The notes beneath the pieces are model-generated. The model saw nothing but the letters and a program-made list of their open reading frames with translations. It ran no database searches and was not told where the DNA came from. The position numbers and the translations under genes are program-made. Shown in pieces: positions 32,780-42,337 of a stretch of DNA of 64,000 bases. How positions within the stretch are numbered: the first letter of the stretch is position 1; each line of letters opens with the position of its first letter. This DNA is from Plantactinospora soyae (GTDB lineage: Bacteria; Actinomycetota; Actinomycetes; Mycobacteriales; Micromonosporaceae), in NCBI RefSeq assembly GCF_014874095.1, contig NZ_JADBEB010000001.1:7068001-7132000 (forward strand), read 5' to 3'.

Positions 32780-34818
32780 GGACGTCCGGGCCGGTAGCCG
32801 CCACCCGGCTGCCCGCCCGGTGCGGGCGGCTGCTGTGGGTACGGGTGCTGGACCGGTGGCCCGTACGGTGCCGGCATTGCGGAATGCGCGGTCGGGGGTA
32901 CGAGCACCGCCTGCGGCGCGGGTCCGGGCAGGGCCGGCTGCGCCGGGCGGGGCTGCGGCACCTGCGGCAGCGGCGCCATGCTCAGCCGGGGCATCGTGAC
33001 GATGTCCGGGTTGCACTCGACCGGGATGACGGCGGCGCCGTCGTCGTCACGCCGGACCACCACCATGGCGTAGTCGGGCAGGTCCTGCAACGCCCTCGGC
33101 TCGACCGTGTACTCGTAGACCCGCTGGGCCGCGGCGGCGTTGTTCCAGTTCGTACCCTCGGCGACGCTGCGGGTCTGGCTCCAGTTCCGGCTGACGCTCC
33201 AGCTCTTGGTCTCGCTGCGGCTCCAGCTCTTGCTCCGCCCCCAGTTGCTGCTGGTCCCGCCACCACCTCCGAACGAGCTGGACGATCCGCCCCCGCTGCT
33301 GGTGCCGGTCGTGGTGGTGTTGGTCGTGCTGTGCCCCTCGGTCTCGCTGCCACCCTCGGTGTCGCCGACCGTGTGCGTCTCGTTGCCGCCGAGGCTGCGG
33401 GTCACCTGGGACAGCACGAACTTGTGGTTGTGCCCGATGAACTCGGCCGCCTGCCGGGCCTCCTCGTGGTTGCCCAGCCGCATGAACCCGACCGTGCCAC
33501 CGCCGATCGCCTGCACCGCGTGCCCGCGCAGGTGCCGGTAGAGCAGGACCAGCCGTACGCCGCGCCGCTCGCACAGGTCGCTGAGCCGCTCGATGTGCCG
33601 GGCCGGGATGTCGTCCGCCCCGGCGATGACCAGGCTGCCCAGTTCCGTCGCCTGTTGGGCGATCCGGCGGATCAGCCACTGCACGATCAGGTCGTTCAGC
33701 AGCTCGTTACGCACGTTGCGTCCGTCGGTGGCCAGTGCGAGGCAGGTCAGTGCCGCCTCCGGCCGGGGCTGCCGTCGGGTGCCGAGGCCGGCCAGCGGAT
33801 GGACGAACGACTCCAGCCGGCTGAGATGCTGGTGCGCCTGGCGGCGGTACTCGTCGCCGAACAGGTCGTCGGCGATCGTCCGGCGTTCCTCGGGGGTCAG
33901 CGCCGACGTGTCCCCCGGCTCGTTCATCAGGACCCGTAGCGCCGCGCCGACCCGGGCCATCGACACGTCTTCGCCCAGGATGGAGCAGACGCCGGTGAGG
34001 ATCCGGTCGTCCATCGACCGCCCGGCCCGGTTCGGGGAGTCCTCTCCCGAATAGATCGACTCCACCAGCGTGTCGACGAGTTCCCGCGACGAGAGCCCGA
34101 CGAGAAGGTCACTGTCGTGCAGTTCGTCGGGCATCAGCAGCAGGTCGATGCTGACGTTGTTCGCGTCGGCGAGCCGCAGCAGTTCCCGGCTGACCGCCTC
34201 GCCGGAGAGGTCGACCAGCACCATCCCGCCCCTGGTCGACAGCAACGAGGTGCCGAAGACCGTCAGCAGCGCCTCCCAGCCCCACAGGTTGCCGCCCACG
34301 ATGTCGACCCGCCGGCTGCCGGGGCCGGGCGGCACGGCACCCCACTCGAGCATCTGGTCGATCCGTTCCCAGTCCGCCCGCTCGAACGCCACCTTCCGGG
34401 CCGCCCAGTCGGCCTGCGCCTGGTCGTACCAGCGCCGCCGTTCCTCGTGCGCCGCAGCGACCCGGCTCTTCATCCCGACGTACTGGGCCACGACCACGGC
34501 CGCGGCGCCACCTCCGCCCAGGAAGGAGAGCAGGGCGAGGAAGCCGAAGAACGCGCCCGCGTCGCCGCCGGCCGCCGCACAGCAGCCCAGCACCATGGCC
34601 ACCCCGAGCCCGATGCCACCGCTGGTGAGCAGCCGTTTCGGCAGCCGCGCCTTGAGCGCCTCCAGCTTCTGCATCAACTCGTACGGCGGCTCCGGTACGC
34701 CCGGCGCCGCCTCGCCGAACTGCTGGCGGAACAGATTCCGATCACGGAAAACCCAACCCAACCGCTCGCCAACCGTAAGAAGAATAGACAGTTCTTGTCC
34801 TGCCGGCGTTGTAGACAT
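32776..34818 (-). CDS. membrane protein with degenerate VirD4-like ATPase fold
   Basis: In this 680-residue protein, residues about 62-115 hold two hydrophobic segments ('LLTSGGIGLGVAMVLGCCAAAG', 'AAAVVVAQYVG'). A VirD4/TraG-like core follows, where the expected P-loop reads 'VDIVGGNLWGWEALLTVFG' (no GKS/T), then 'GMVLVDLSGE'. A Walker-B-like 'GSLVIAGADDIPARHIERLSDLCERRG' precedes 'VRLVLLYRHLRGHA'. It thus looks like a catalytically dead coupling protein that could pair with the HerA-type ATPase. Residues about 500-570 are Ser/Gly/Trp-rich ('SRSETKSWSVSRNWSQTRS'), and the last 70 are Pro/Gln/Gly-rich. It heads the operon. No good ribosome-binding site is seen at ATG 34818 beyond GAGG about 13 nt upstream. 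Confidence 0.8.
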   Translation of the reverse strand: MSTTPAGQELSILLTVGERLGWVFRDRNLFRQQFGEAAPGVPEPPYELMQKLEALKARLPKRLLTSGGIGLGVAMVLGCCAAAGGDAGAFFGFLALLSFLGGGGAAAVVVAQYVGMKSRVAAAHEERRRWYDQAQADWAARKVAFERADWERIDQMLEWGAVPPGPGSRRVDIVGGNLWGWEALLTVFGTSLLSTRGGMVLVDLSGEAVSRELLRLADANNVSIDLLLMPDELHDSDLLVGLSSRELVDTLVESIYSGEDSPNRAGRSMDDRILTGVCSILGEDVSMARVGAALRVLMNEPGDTSALTPEERRTIADDLFGDEYRRQAHQHLSRLESFVHPLAGLGTRRQPRPEAALTCLALATDGRNVRNELLNDLIVQWLIRRIAQQATELGSLVIAGADDIPARHIERLSDLCERRGVRLVLLYRHLRGHAVQAIGGGTVGFMRLGNHEEARQAAEFIGHNHKFVLSQVTRSLGGNETHTVGDTEGGSETEGHSTTNTTTTGTSSGGGSSSSFGGGGGTSSNWGRSKSWSRSETKSWSVSRNWSQTRSVAEGTNWNNAAAAQRVYEYTVEPRALQDLPDYAMVVVRRDDDGAAVIPVECNPDIVTMPRLSMAPLPQVPQPRPAQPALPGPAPQAVLVPPTAHSAMPAPYGPPVQHPYPQQPPAPGGQPGGGYRPGRP

Positions 34819-35200
34819 TGGAGTCGGCTACCTCACGATCACATCAGGGGGAGGTAATGACGCAGGAAAAGTCACTAAACCAGAAGCGATGTGAAGGTGC
34901 CAGGGCCGAAAGGAGTAAAAGTCGCCGGACTGACGCCAAGTCGACGTTCCGGAATTGGAGCTTCCGAAAGAGAATGGCTCCGCCGCTCGACCGAATACCG
35001 GAGGAAGAACCTCCGCCGGTGCGTACGACAGGAGCCGACAGGCAATTTACTCCTGCCCATTGAGTCAAGCTACCGGGACCATTTGGCCAGCGCCATCGCC
35101 ATGACGACCCGCAGGACGCCACCACTGCGGCCCCACCCCGGTGTGGACGGCCGCACGTTCATGACCGTGCACGGGGTCGAATCCGCTGACCGGTCGCCGA
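34819..35200. other. AT-richer region upstream of the HerA/toxin operon
   Basis: This 382-nt gap between the operon start and the 3' end of the ureohydrolase gene is visibly less GC-rich than its flanks, especially 34850-35080. It must contain the operon promoter. Overlapping frames on both strands exist; only 34857-35063 (+) is plausible and is listed separately. No hairpin terminator for the ureohydrolase gene is obvious. Confidence 0.5.
34857..35063 (+). CDS. candidate small basic protein (doubtful)
   Basis: A 68-codon frame begins with ATG 34857, directly after GGGGGAGG (34847-34854). That spacing is shorter than usual. The product is Lys/Arg-rich ('RAERSKSRRTDAKSTFRNWS') and ends in a Pro-rich stretch. 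It would be divergent from the HerA/toxin operon and could be a small regulator, but composition alone cannot separate it from chance. I do not recognise it. Confidence 0.25.
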   Translation: MTQEKSLNQKRCEGARAERSKSRRTDAKSTFRNWSFRKRMAPPLDRIPEEEPPPVRTTGADRQFTPAH

Positions 35201-36430
35201 TCAGTGGCTGTCCACGGGTCCCCACGCGTGGCGGTTCCTGACGGCGGCCTTCCGGCCGAGCCTTCCCTCCCGGACCAGGACCGCGAGGGAATCAAGGATC
35301 ACCCGGGAACTCAGCAGTGCTGTCTGCTCCGCCCAGTCGTACGGCGGAGCGCACTCGACCACCTCAAGGCCGGCGAGCCCGGGGGCCGCGATCCGGCGTA
35401 CGAGATTCAGCGCCTCGCGTGGCAGTAGCCCGCCCGGCTCCGGCCAGCCGGTGCCCGGGACGAATCCGGCATCGATCACGTCGATGTCGAACGACAGGTA
35501 GACGGCCTTGGCGTCCTTCCACGCCGTCTCCAGCGCCACTTCGGCAACCTTCTCGATACCAACCCGTTCGACGTCGCCGACGGTGATGACCGTCGTCCCC
35601 CGCTCACGGCCGACCCTGACCCCGGCTCGCGGCGACTGCCAGCCGCCGATGCCGATCTGGACCAGGTTCGTGGCCGGTGCGTTCCTGATGTTCGTCGCGT
35701 GGAACCACGGGGTGGTGTGCATGCGCTCGTCCAGGTCGGTCTCCTGGGTGTCGACATGCCGGTCGAAGTGGATGATGCCGATGTTTCCGTCGACGTACGG
35801 CGCCATGCCACGGATCGTCGGGTACCCGATGGAGTGGTCGCCGCCCAGGATGACGGGGAACACGCCGCGGGCGTACACATGAGCCATGGCCTGGCTGATC
35901 TGGTCGAACGACTTCTCCAGGTTGCCCGGGATGGTGAAGACGTCGCCGATGTCGACCATGTTCAACTGTTCGCGCAGGTCGACACCCAACTCGTAGCAGT
36001 AGGTGCCGAACAGGTTCGTCGAGCGGCGGATGCCCTGCGGGCCGAACCGCGCACCGGGCCGGTACGTGGCTCCCGAGTCGAGCGGCGCGCCGAAGACGGC
36101 GACCTCGGCGTCCTCGATGTCGTTGACGTCCTCCAGGTACGGGGAGTTGAGGAACGTGCCACGCTCGCCCGCGAAGTGCGGCAGTTCGCCGCGCGAGAAC
36201 GTGGGGATGGTCCGGTCGACCAGGGTCGGTGAGCCCGGCAGGCCGAAGGCCAGGCCACGCTCGATCTCCTCGTCGTGGCGGTACAGCGACAGTCGCTCCT
36301 CGGCGAGCTGCGCCCACCTGCCCTCCCGGGTCGCGAACGCGTCGCTGTGCGAGTGGCCGTGGTCGCGCCCCGGGGAACCGGCGTGCGGACCGGCTGCGCC
36401 AGTCGGGGCATCGTGCGGATGCTGAGTCAT
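35201..36430 (-). CDS. agmatinase-family ureohydrolase, possibly guanidine hydrolase
   Basis: This 409-residue metal-dependent ureohydrolase has an 80-residue His/Gly-rich N-terminal extension, then the metal site in 'VILGGDHSIGYP', 'HFDRHVDTQETD' and 'SFDIDVIDAGFVPGTGWPEPGG'. All binuclear-site Asp/His residues are present. The variants DRHVD (usually DAHxD) and GTGWPEPGG (usually GTGTPxPGG), plus the long N-terminus, resemble the branch I know as guanidine hydrolase (GdmH) rather than true agmatinase; this is inference. ATG 36430 follows GAGGGAGA. It diverges from the GAF regulator at 36674. No clear guanidine riboswitch is seen in the 243-nt gap. Confidence 0.85.
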   Translation of the reverse strand: MTQHPHDAPTGAAGPHAGSPGRDHGHSHSDAFATREGRWAQLAEERLSLYRHDEEIERGLAFGLPGSPTLVDRTIPTFSRGELPHFAGERGTFLNSPYLEDVNDIEDAEVAVFGAPLDSGATYRPGARFGPQGIRRSTNLFGTYCYELGVDLREQLNMVDIGDVFTIPGNLEKSFDQISQAMAHVYARGVFPVILGGDHSIGYPTIRGMAPYVDGNIGIIHFDRHVDTQETDLDERMHTTPWFHATNIRNAPATNLVQIGIGGWQSPRAGVRVGRERGTTVITVGDVERVGIEKVAEVALETAWKDAKAVYLSFDIDVIDAGFVPGTGWPEPGGLLPREALNLVRRIAAPGLAGLEVVECAPPYDWAEQTALLSSRVILDSLAVLVREGRLGRKAAVRNRHAWGPVDSH

Positions 36431-36673
36431 CGTCGGTCTCCCTCGTCGGTCGGAGCCCCCGACCAGCACCTCCCGGCACGTTACCCCGGGAACAGGCGCG
36501 ACACCGTGGATACGGCGATCCTTTCCACCCCGGCCGCCCGGCCGAGCCCGCGAGGCTCGGGCCGGGGCTTGCGGGTGGATGGTTCGGGTACGGCACCGGG
36601 GAGGCCGCCCCGCGTTGCGTCCGGCCGACGATGGGGTGAGTATCAATGGCATCCCGGTCGATGGCGGGAGGGC

Positions 36674-37978
36674 ATGGGCAACGCGTGGCTCGCCGAGGTT
36701 GGCACGGACCCGCTGACGCGGGCCCGCGAGATCGGACGGGCACATTCGGCCTTCGTCTCGACGCACGCGATGGCCGGTGTCGACGCCGTACGACCGGTGG
36801 TCGCCCAGTCGTGGCTGCGGTCGGCGGACGCCCGGGTCGAGCCGGCGGGCGACGCCCCGGTCACCCTCGTCGACGAGGACCTCTCCGGCTACCGGTCCCG
36901 ACATCCGCTGGCGTCCGTGATCGGGCTGCTCCGCCAACTCGTCGGTACGGTGGCCGAGGAGGGCGAGCACCTGATGGCGGTGTCGGATGCCGACGGCCGA
37001 CTGATGTGGGTGGAGGGGCATCCGGTCGCCCGCGCCTCGGCCGAGCGGATGAACTTCGTCGAGGGTGCGCTCTGGGACGAGGAGCATGCCGGCACCAACG
37101 CGCCCGGTACGGCGTTGGCACTCGACCACGAGGTCCAGATCTTCGCCACCGAGCACTTCCGGCCGGCGGTCCAGGCGTGGACCTGCTCGGCGGCGCCGAT
37201 CCACGATCCGGCGACCGGCCGACCGCTCGGGGTCGTCGACATCACCGGTGATGACGGGGTGGCGAACCCGCTGAGCCTCGCGCTGGTCCGGGCCGCGGCC
37301 CGGGCCGCGGAATCCGAGCTGGCCCGGCGGCCGTCGGGGCTATGGCTCCCGGGTGCGGCTCCGCCACGGTTGTCGGCACTGGGCCGGCCCGAAGGGCTGC
37401 TGCGCCTGGACGGTCGGAACATCCGGCTGCACCGCCGGCACACCGAAATCATGATCATGCTGATGCTCCGTCCGGACGGGTTGACCGGTGAGCAGCTCGC
37501 CTCGGCCCTCTACGACGGACCGGCGAACCCCACGACGCTACGGGTGGAGTTGACCCGGCTGCGCCGCGTCATCGGCGACCGGCTCGCCTCCCGGCCGTAC
37601 CGCCTGGTCGAGCCGGTCGGCGCCGACTTCCTCGACGTCGCCTCGGCGTTACGCGCCGACGATCTGGGCGGAGCGCTCGGCGGTTACCACGGTCCGCTGC
37701 TGCCGGATTCGGAGGCACCGGGCGTGGTCGAGCAGCGGAACTGGCTCGACACCCGGCTGCGCGCCGCCGTACTCGCCTGCCGGGAACCGGACCTCGTACG
37801 CGGCTGGGCCGACCGGCACGGCTTTGACGACCTACGGGTGTGGGAGCGGCTGGCCCGGATCACGGTGTACCCGTCGACGCACCGCACGATCGCCGAGCAG
37901 CGGTGCCGACAGCTCCGCACGGAGTACGGCCTCCCGGCCCGACGCAACGTCCATGCAACGTCCCCGAAACTACCGTGA
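36674..37978 (+). CDS. GAF-domain transcriptional regulator
   Basis: This 434-residue protein has an N-terminal 'QSWLRSADARVEP' segment and a GAF domain ('GEHLMAVSDADGRLMWVEGH', 'GALWDEEHAGTNAPGTALAL', 'CSAAPIHDPATGRPLGVVDITG'), as in the sensory half of AcoR-type activators. In place of a sigma-54 AAA domain, the C-terminus has a winged-helix-like part ('HRRHTEIMIMLMLRPDGLTGEQLASALYDG', 'LRVELTRLRRVIGDRL'). Actinobacterial relatives of this layout often lie beside aldehyde dehydrogenase genes. The aldehyde dehydrogenase follows 60 nt downstream, making it the likely target. ATG 36674 has GGGAGG only 2 nt upstream, so the exact start is uncertain. Confidence 0.82.
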   Translation: MGNAWLAEVGTDPLTRAREIGRAHSAFVSTHAMAGVDAVRPVVAQSWLRSADARVEPAGDAPVTLVDEDLSGYRSRHPLASVIGLLRQLVGTVAEEGEHLMAVSDADGRLMWVEGHPVARASAERMNFVEGALWDEEHAGTNAPGTALALDHEVQIFATEHFRPAVQAWTCSAAPIHDPATGRPLGVVDITGDDGVANPLSLALVRAAARAAESELARRPSGLWLPGAAPPRLSALGRPEGLLRLDGRNIRLHRRHTEIMIMLMLRPDGLTGEQLASALYDGPANPTTLRVELTRLRRVIGDRLASRPYRLVEPVGADFLDVASALRADDLGGALGGYHGPLLPDSEAPGVVEQRNWLDTRLRAAVLACREPDLVRGWADRHGFDDLRVWERLARITVYPSTHRTIAEQRCRQLRTEYGLPARRNVHATSPKLP

Positions 37979-38038
37979 CCGCCATCCATCCCTGACCGTC
38001 CGACCAGGGGCGGCAGCAGCTGACGGAGGTCACCCCCC

Positions 38039-39562
<1,524 letters not shown>

Positions 39563-39565
39563 GCC

Positions 39566-39952
39566 ATGCCCAGCACCGACATCTCCCGGGTGGCCGTCAC
39601 CGAGGCGGCGGCGGAACTGCTCCGCACCCTGTCCGGCGTACACGGGCCGTTGATGTTCCATCAGTCGGGCGGGTGCTGCGACGGCAGCTCACCGATGTGC
39701 TACGTACAGGGTGAGTTCCGGACCGGCGCGTCCGATATCCAGCTCGCCGCCCTGCGGGTCGACGGGGTACCGGAACCGGTGACGTTCTGGATGTCGAGGG
39801 CGCAGTTCGAGACCTGGCGGCACACCCACCTCACCGTCGACGTTGTGCCGGGCCGGGGCGGCGGCTTCTCGTTGGAGGCACCCGAGGGCGTGCGATTCCT
39901 GATCCGGTCCCGGATGCTCACACCGGAGGAGGACGCCGTCCTGAACGTGTAG
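39566..39952 (+). CDS. DUF779 family protein
   Basis: This 128-residue protein has the family core 'GPLMFHQSGGCCDGSSPMCY', with three Cys and a His that could bind metal. It then shows 'PVTFWMSRAQFETWRHTHLTVDVVPGRGGGFSLEAPEG'. DUF779 proteins are nearly always beside ExaC-type aldehyde dehydrogenases, as here (3-nt gap), so it probably assists that enzyme or handles its reactive substrate. The biochemical role is unknown to me. Confidence 0.9.
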   Translation: MPSTDISRVAVTEAAAELLRTLSGVHGPLMFHQSGGCCDGSSPMCYVQGEFRTGASDIQLAALRVDGVPEPVTFWMSRAQFETWRHTHLTVDVVPGRGGGFSLEAPEGVRFLIRSRMLTPEEDAVLNV

Positions 39953-39975
39953 CGCCACGGACCGGTGCACGTTTC

Positions 39976-40022
39976 CCGGACCCCTGCGCCGGTGGTTCGG
40001 CGACGGGTGGTCCGGGGTCCGG
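39976..40022 (+). terminator. hairpin after the aldehyde dehydrogenase/DUF779 pair
   Basis: CCGGACCCC (39976-39984) and GGGGTCCGG (40014-40022) are a perfect 9-bp stem. The loop contains a second small stem (CGCCG/CGGCG). It begins 24 nt past the DUF779 stop. Confidence 0.45.
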
Positions 40023-40057
40023 TAGGCGGCATTCCGCTGGCTGGTTGACTGTGACGC

Positions 40058-41005
40058 GTGCAGGCTGAGGAGATCGACCGCATCGCGGCGGCACTGGGTG
40101 GCAGGGTCGTCGCGACGCGTACGCTGGCCGGCGGCTTCTCGCACGAAACCTGCCTGCTCACGATGGCGGACTCCCAGGTGGTCGCCCGGCTCGGTGGTCC
40201 GGACCCGGCCATCGAGGCGGCGGTCATGGCCGTGGCTCGGCGGTACGCCCCCGTCCCGCCGGTGCTGCAGGTGTTGCCATCGTCGGCCGAGGCCGGCAGC
40301 GCCCGGCCGGCGATGGTGCTGGAGTACGTGGCCGGCACCCCGCTCAGCCAGGTGCTCACCGCAGGCGGGTACGACCGGGCGGTCCTGGCCGACCTCGGCG
40401 CCGAGGTGGGGCGGGTAGTCGCCGGCATCGGCGCGGCGACGTTCGACCGTCCAGGCTTCTTCGTCGACGAGCAACTCACCGTCGGCGCGGAGGCGCCATG
40501 GTCGGAGCAGCTTCCCGGGCTCGCCGCGACCTGTATGGACGGCACTCCCCCGGCCAGGCTGGACCAGGCCACCCGGCGGGCCTGGGTGGAGCTGTGCACG
40601 GCCCACGCCCCGGCGCTGAGGCGCGTCGACGCTCACGCCCGGCTGGTGCACGCCGACATCAATCCGAAGAACATCCTGGTCACCCGGTCCTCCGGCGGCT
40701 GGCACGTCGACGCCGTCCTGGACTGGGAGTTCAGCTACTCCGGCTGCACGTACGGCGATGCCGCGAACATGGTCCGGTTCGGCGCCGACTATCCCGACGG
40801 GTTCCTCGCCGGCTTCCGGCACGCCTTTTTCGATCAGCAGCCTGCCGATCCGGAACTCGCCGAGGAGCGCGGGTACCTGGGGCGGGTGCTCGACATGTTC
40901 GCGCTCAGCGACCTGGTCACCCGCCCCGTCGGGCACCCCGTCGCCGACCAGGCGGCACAGCAGATCCGGCACTGGGTGCGGGACGGCGTACCCCGGTCCG
41001 GCTGA
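40058..41005 (+). CDS. aminoglycoside-phosphotransferase-fold kinase
   Basis: This 315-residue APH-fold protein has an N-lobe with 'RTLAGGFSHETCLLTMAD' (nucleotide loop) and a C-lobe with 'LVHADINPKNILVT' (catalytic HxDxxxxN) and 'VLDWEFSYSGCTYGDAANMV' (metal-binding D in place of DFG). Such enzymes phosphorylate small molecules: antibiotics, sugars, choline or homoserine. The substrate cannot be read from sequence. The GTG start is at 40058. It stands alone, with intergenic gaps of about 100 nt on both sides. The 'GGFSHET' loop is closer to general APH-like phosphotransferases than to known aminoglycoside-resistance classes. Confidence 0.85.
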   Translation: MQAEEIDRIAAALGGRVVATRTLAGGFSHETCLLTMADSQVVARLGGPDPAIEAAVMAVARRYAPVPPVLQVLPSSAEAGSARPAMVLEYVAGTPLSQVLTAGGYDRAVLADLGAEVGRVVAGIGAATFDRPGFFVDEQLTVGAEAPWSEQLPGLAATCMDGTPPARLDQATRRAWVELCTAHAPALRRVDAHARLVHADINPKNILVTRSSGGWHVDAVLDWEFSYSGCTYGDAANMVRFGADYPDGFLAGFRHAFFDQQPADPELAEERGYLGRVLDMFALSDLVTRPVGHPVADQAAQQIRHWVRDGVPRSG

Positions 41006-41112
41006 CCCTGGCGAGGGGTCATCCCTTTCCCCGCGTGCCGCTCGGGCCCGCCGGGGCCGGTGCCCCGGCTGACTTTAGGCATCAAAGGCGCCAATTCGGG
41101 GATTAACGCCCA

Positions 41113-42156
41113 ATGTTGGGGTTTCTACCCGAGGTGCCGTGGCCACTCGGCCCGAGCATCGGGGTCTTCGCCGTCGCCGGGCTGATCACCATCCTGGGCA
41201 GCATCCGACTGGTCGCCCTCGGCGACGCCCTGGCCGACCGGACCGGCTGGGGCGAGGCGGTGTTCGGAGTGGTGTTCTTCGGCGTCGCGACCGGGCTGTC
41301 CGGAATCGTGATGACCGCGGTCACCGCGGCGAACGGGCATCCCGAACTCGGCTACAGTAACGCCGTCGGCGGAATCGCCGCGCAGACCACCGCCCTCGCG
41401 CTCGCCGACGCCTTCTACCGCAGGGCCAACCTGGAACACGCCGCCGCATCGCCGTCGAACCTGCTCTTCGGCTGCCTGCTCATCGCCCTGCTCGCGCTGG
41501 CCCTGCTGGGCAGCTACAGCCCCGATGTCACCGTCGTGGGTATCCATCCGGTGTCCGTGGTGATCGTCGCCTGCTATCTCGGCGGCCTCCGGCTGATCCG
41601 CAGGGCCGGCGCCGAACCGATGTGGCAGGCCGTCGGCACCACCGAGACCCGCCCGGACGTACCGCAGGAGCATGGCGCCCTCGACCGCCTCGGCCAGTCC
41701 CGGCTCTGGGCCCGGTTCGTGCTGGTCGGCGCCTTCGTGGCCCTGAGCGGCTGGGCGGTGTCGCTGGCGGCCGAGAGCGTCGTGGAGACGACCGGGCTGA
41801 CCGCCGGGTTCACCGGTGGTGTCCTGCTGGGCGTGGTGAACGCCCTGCCGGAGGCTGTCACCGCGATCGCCGCGGTACGCCGGGGCGCGGTCACCCTGGC
41901 CGTCGCCGCCGTCCTCGGCGGCAACATCCTCGACCTGCTCACCCTCGTCGTCGGGGATGTCGCCTACCGACAGGGGTCGATATACCACGCCGCCGGCACC
42001 GAGGACCTGTTCATCACCACCACCGGCCTGCTCATGACCGCCATCCTGCTCGGCGGCCTGCTCGTCCGGCAGGCGTGCGGCTGGGGGCGCCTCGGTTTCG
42101 AAGGTGTCCTCCTCCTCGTCACGTACGCCGGGATGACCGCCATCCTCGCGACCTGA
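41113..42156 (+). CDS. sodium/calcium exchanger-like (CaCA) membrane protein
   Basis: This 347-residue protein has about ten hydrophobic spans. It resembles the CaCA superfamily through its second alpha-repeat-like segment, 'GVVNALPEAVTAIAAVRRGAVTLAVAAVLGGNILDLLTLVVGD' shown in pieces: acidic 'ALPEAVTA' then 'GGNILDLL', equivalent to the usual 'SLPE' and 'GSNIFN'. The first alpha-repeat-like segment is 'GLSGIVMTAVTAANGHPELGYSNAVGG', where a Glu is kept. It probably exchanges Ca2+ or another divalent cation for Na+ or H+. The next gene encodes a CNNM/CorC protein, also linked to divalent cations. Confidence 0.8.
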   Translation: MLGFLPEVPWPLGPSIGVFAVAGLITILGSIRLVALGDALADRTGWGEAVFGVVFFGVATGLSGIVMTAVTAANGHPELGYSNAVGGIAAQTTALALADAFYRRANLEHAAASPSNLLFGCLLIALLALALLGSYSPDVTVVGIHPVSVVIVACYLGGLRLIRRAGAEPMWQAVGTTETRPDVPQEHGALDRLGQSRLWARFVLVGAFVALSGWAVSLAAESVVETTGLTAGFTGGVLLGVVNALPEAVTAIAAVRRGAVTLAVAAVLGGNILDLLTLVVGDVAYRQGSIYHAAGTEDLFITTTGLLMTAILLGGLLVRQACGWGRLGFEGVLLLVTYAGMTAILAT

Positions 42157-42337
42157 CCCGCGCCCGGGACGGTTCCCGGAGGCGGGCGGGCGCGGCCGAG
42201 CCAGCTTCGGGACGTCCTGCCTTGATCGGCTGCCCGGCCAGCACCTCACGTACCCTTGCCGCCACAGGCCGGCCGAGCCCCGTACCGGCTACGTCGGCCA
42301 TCCCCGGCAGTTCGAGATAGCGGAGGCAGGACGTTCA

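Noticed and set aside
29837-34818. Conjugative element (AICE/plasmid transfer region)
   Set aside because: No relaxase, replication, integrase or att-like repeat is nearby; the motor genes are linked only to the toxin/immunity and ParB-like genes.
34844-35125. 93-codon minus-strand frame upstream of the HerA operon
   Set aside because: It has no ribosome-binding site, has Ser/Arg/Trp-rich noise composition and overlaps the more plausible plus-strand start.
36431-36673. Guanidine riboswitch before the ureohydrolase gene
   Set aside because: I found no recognisable paired ACGR-loop hairpins or class I core in the minus-strand leader.
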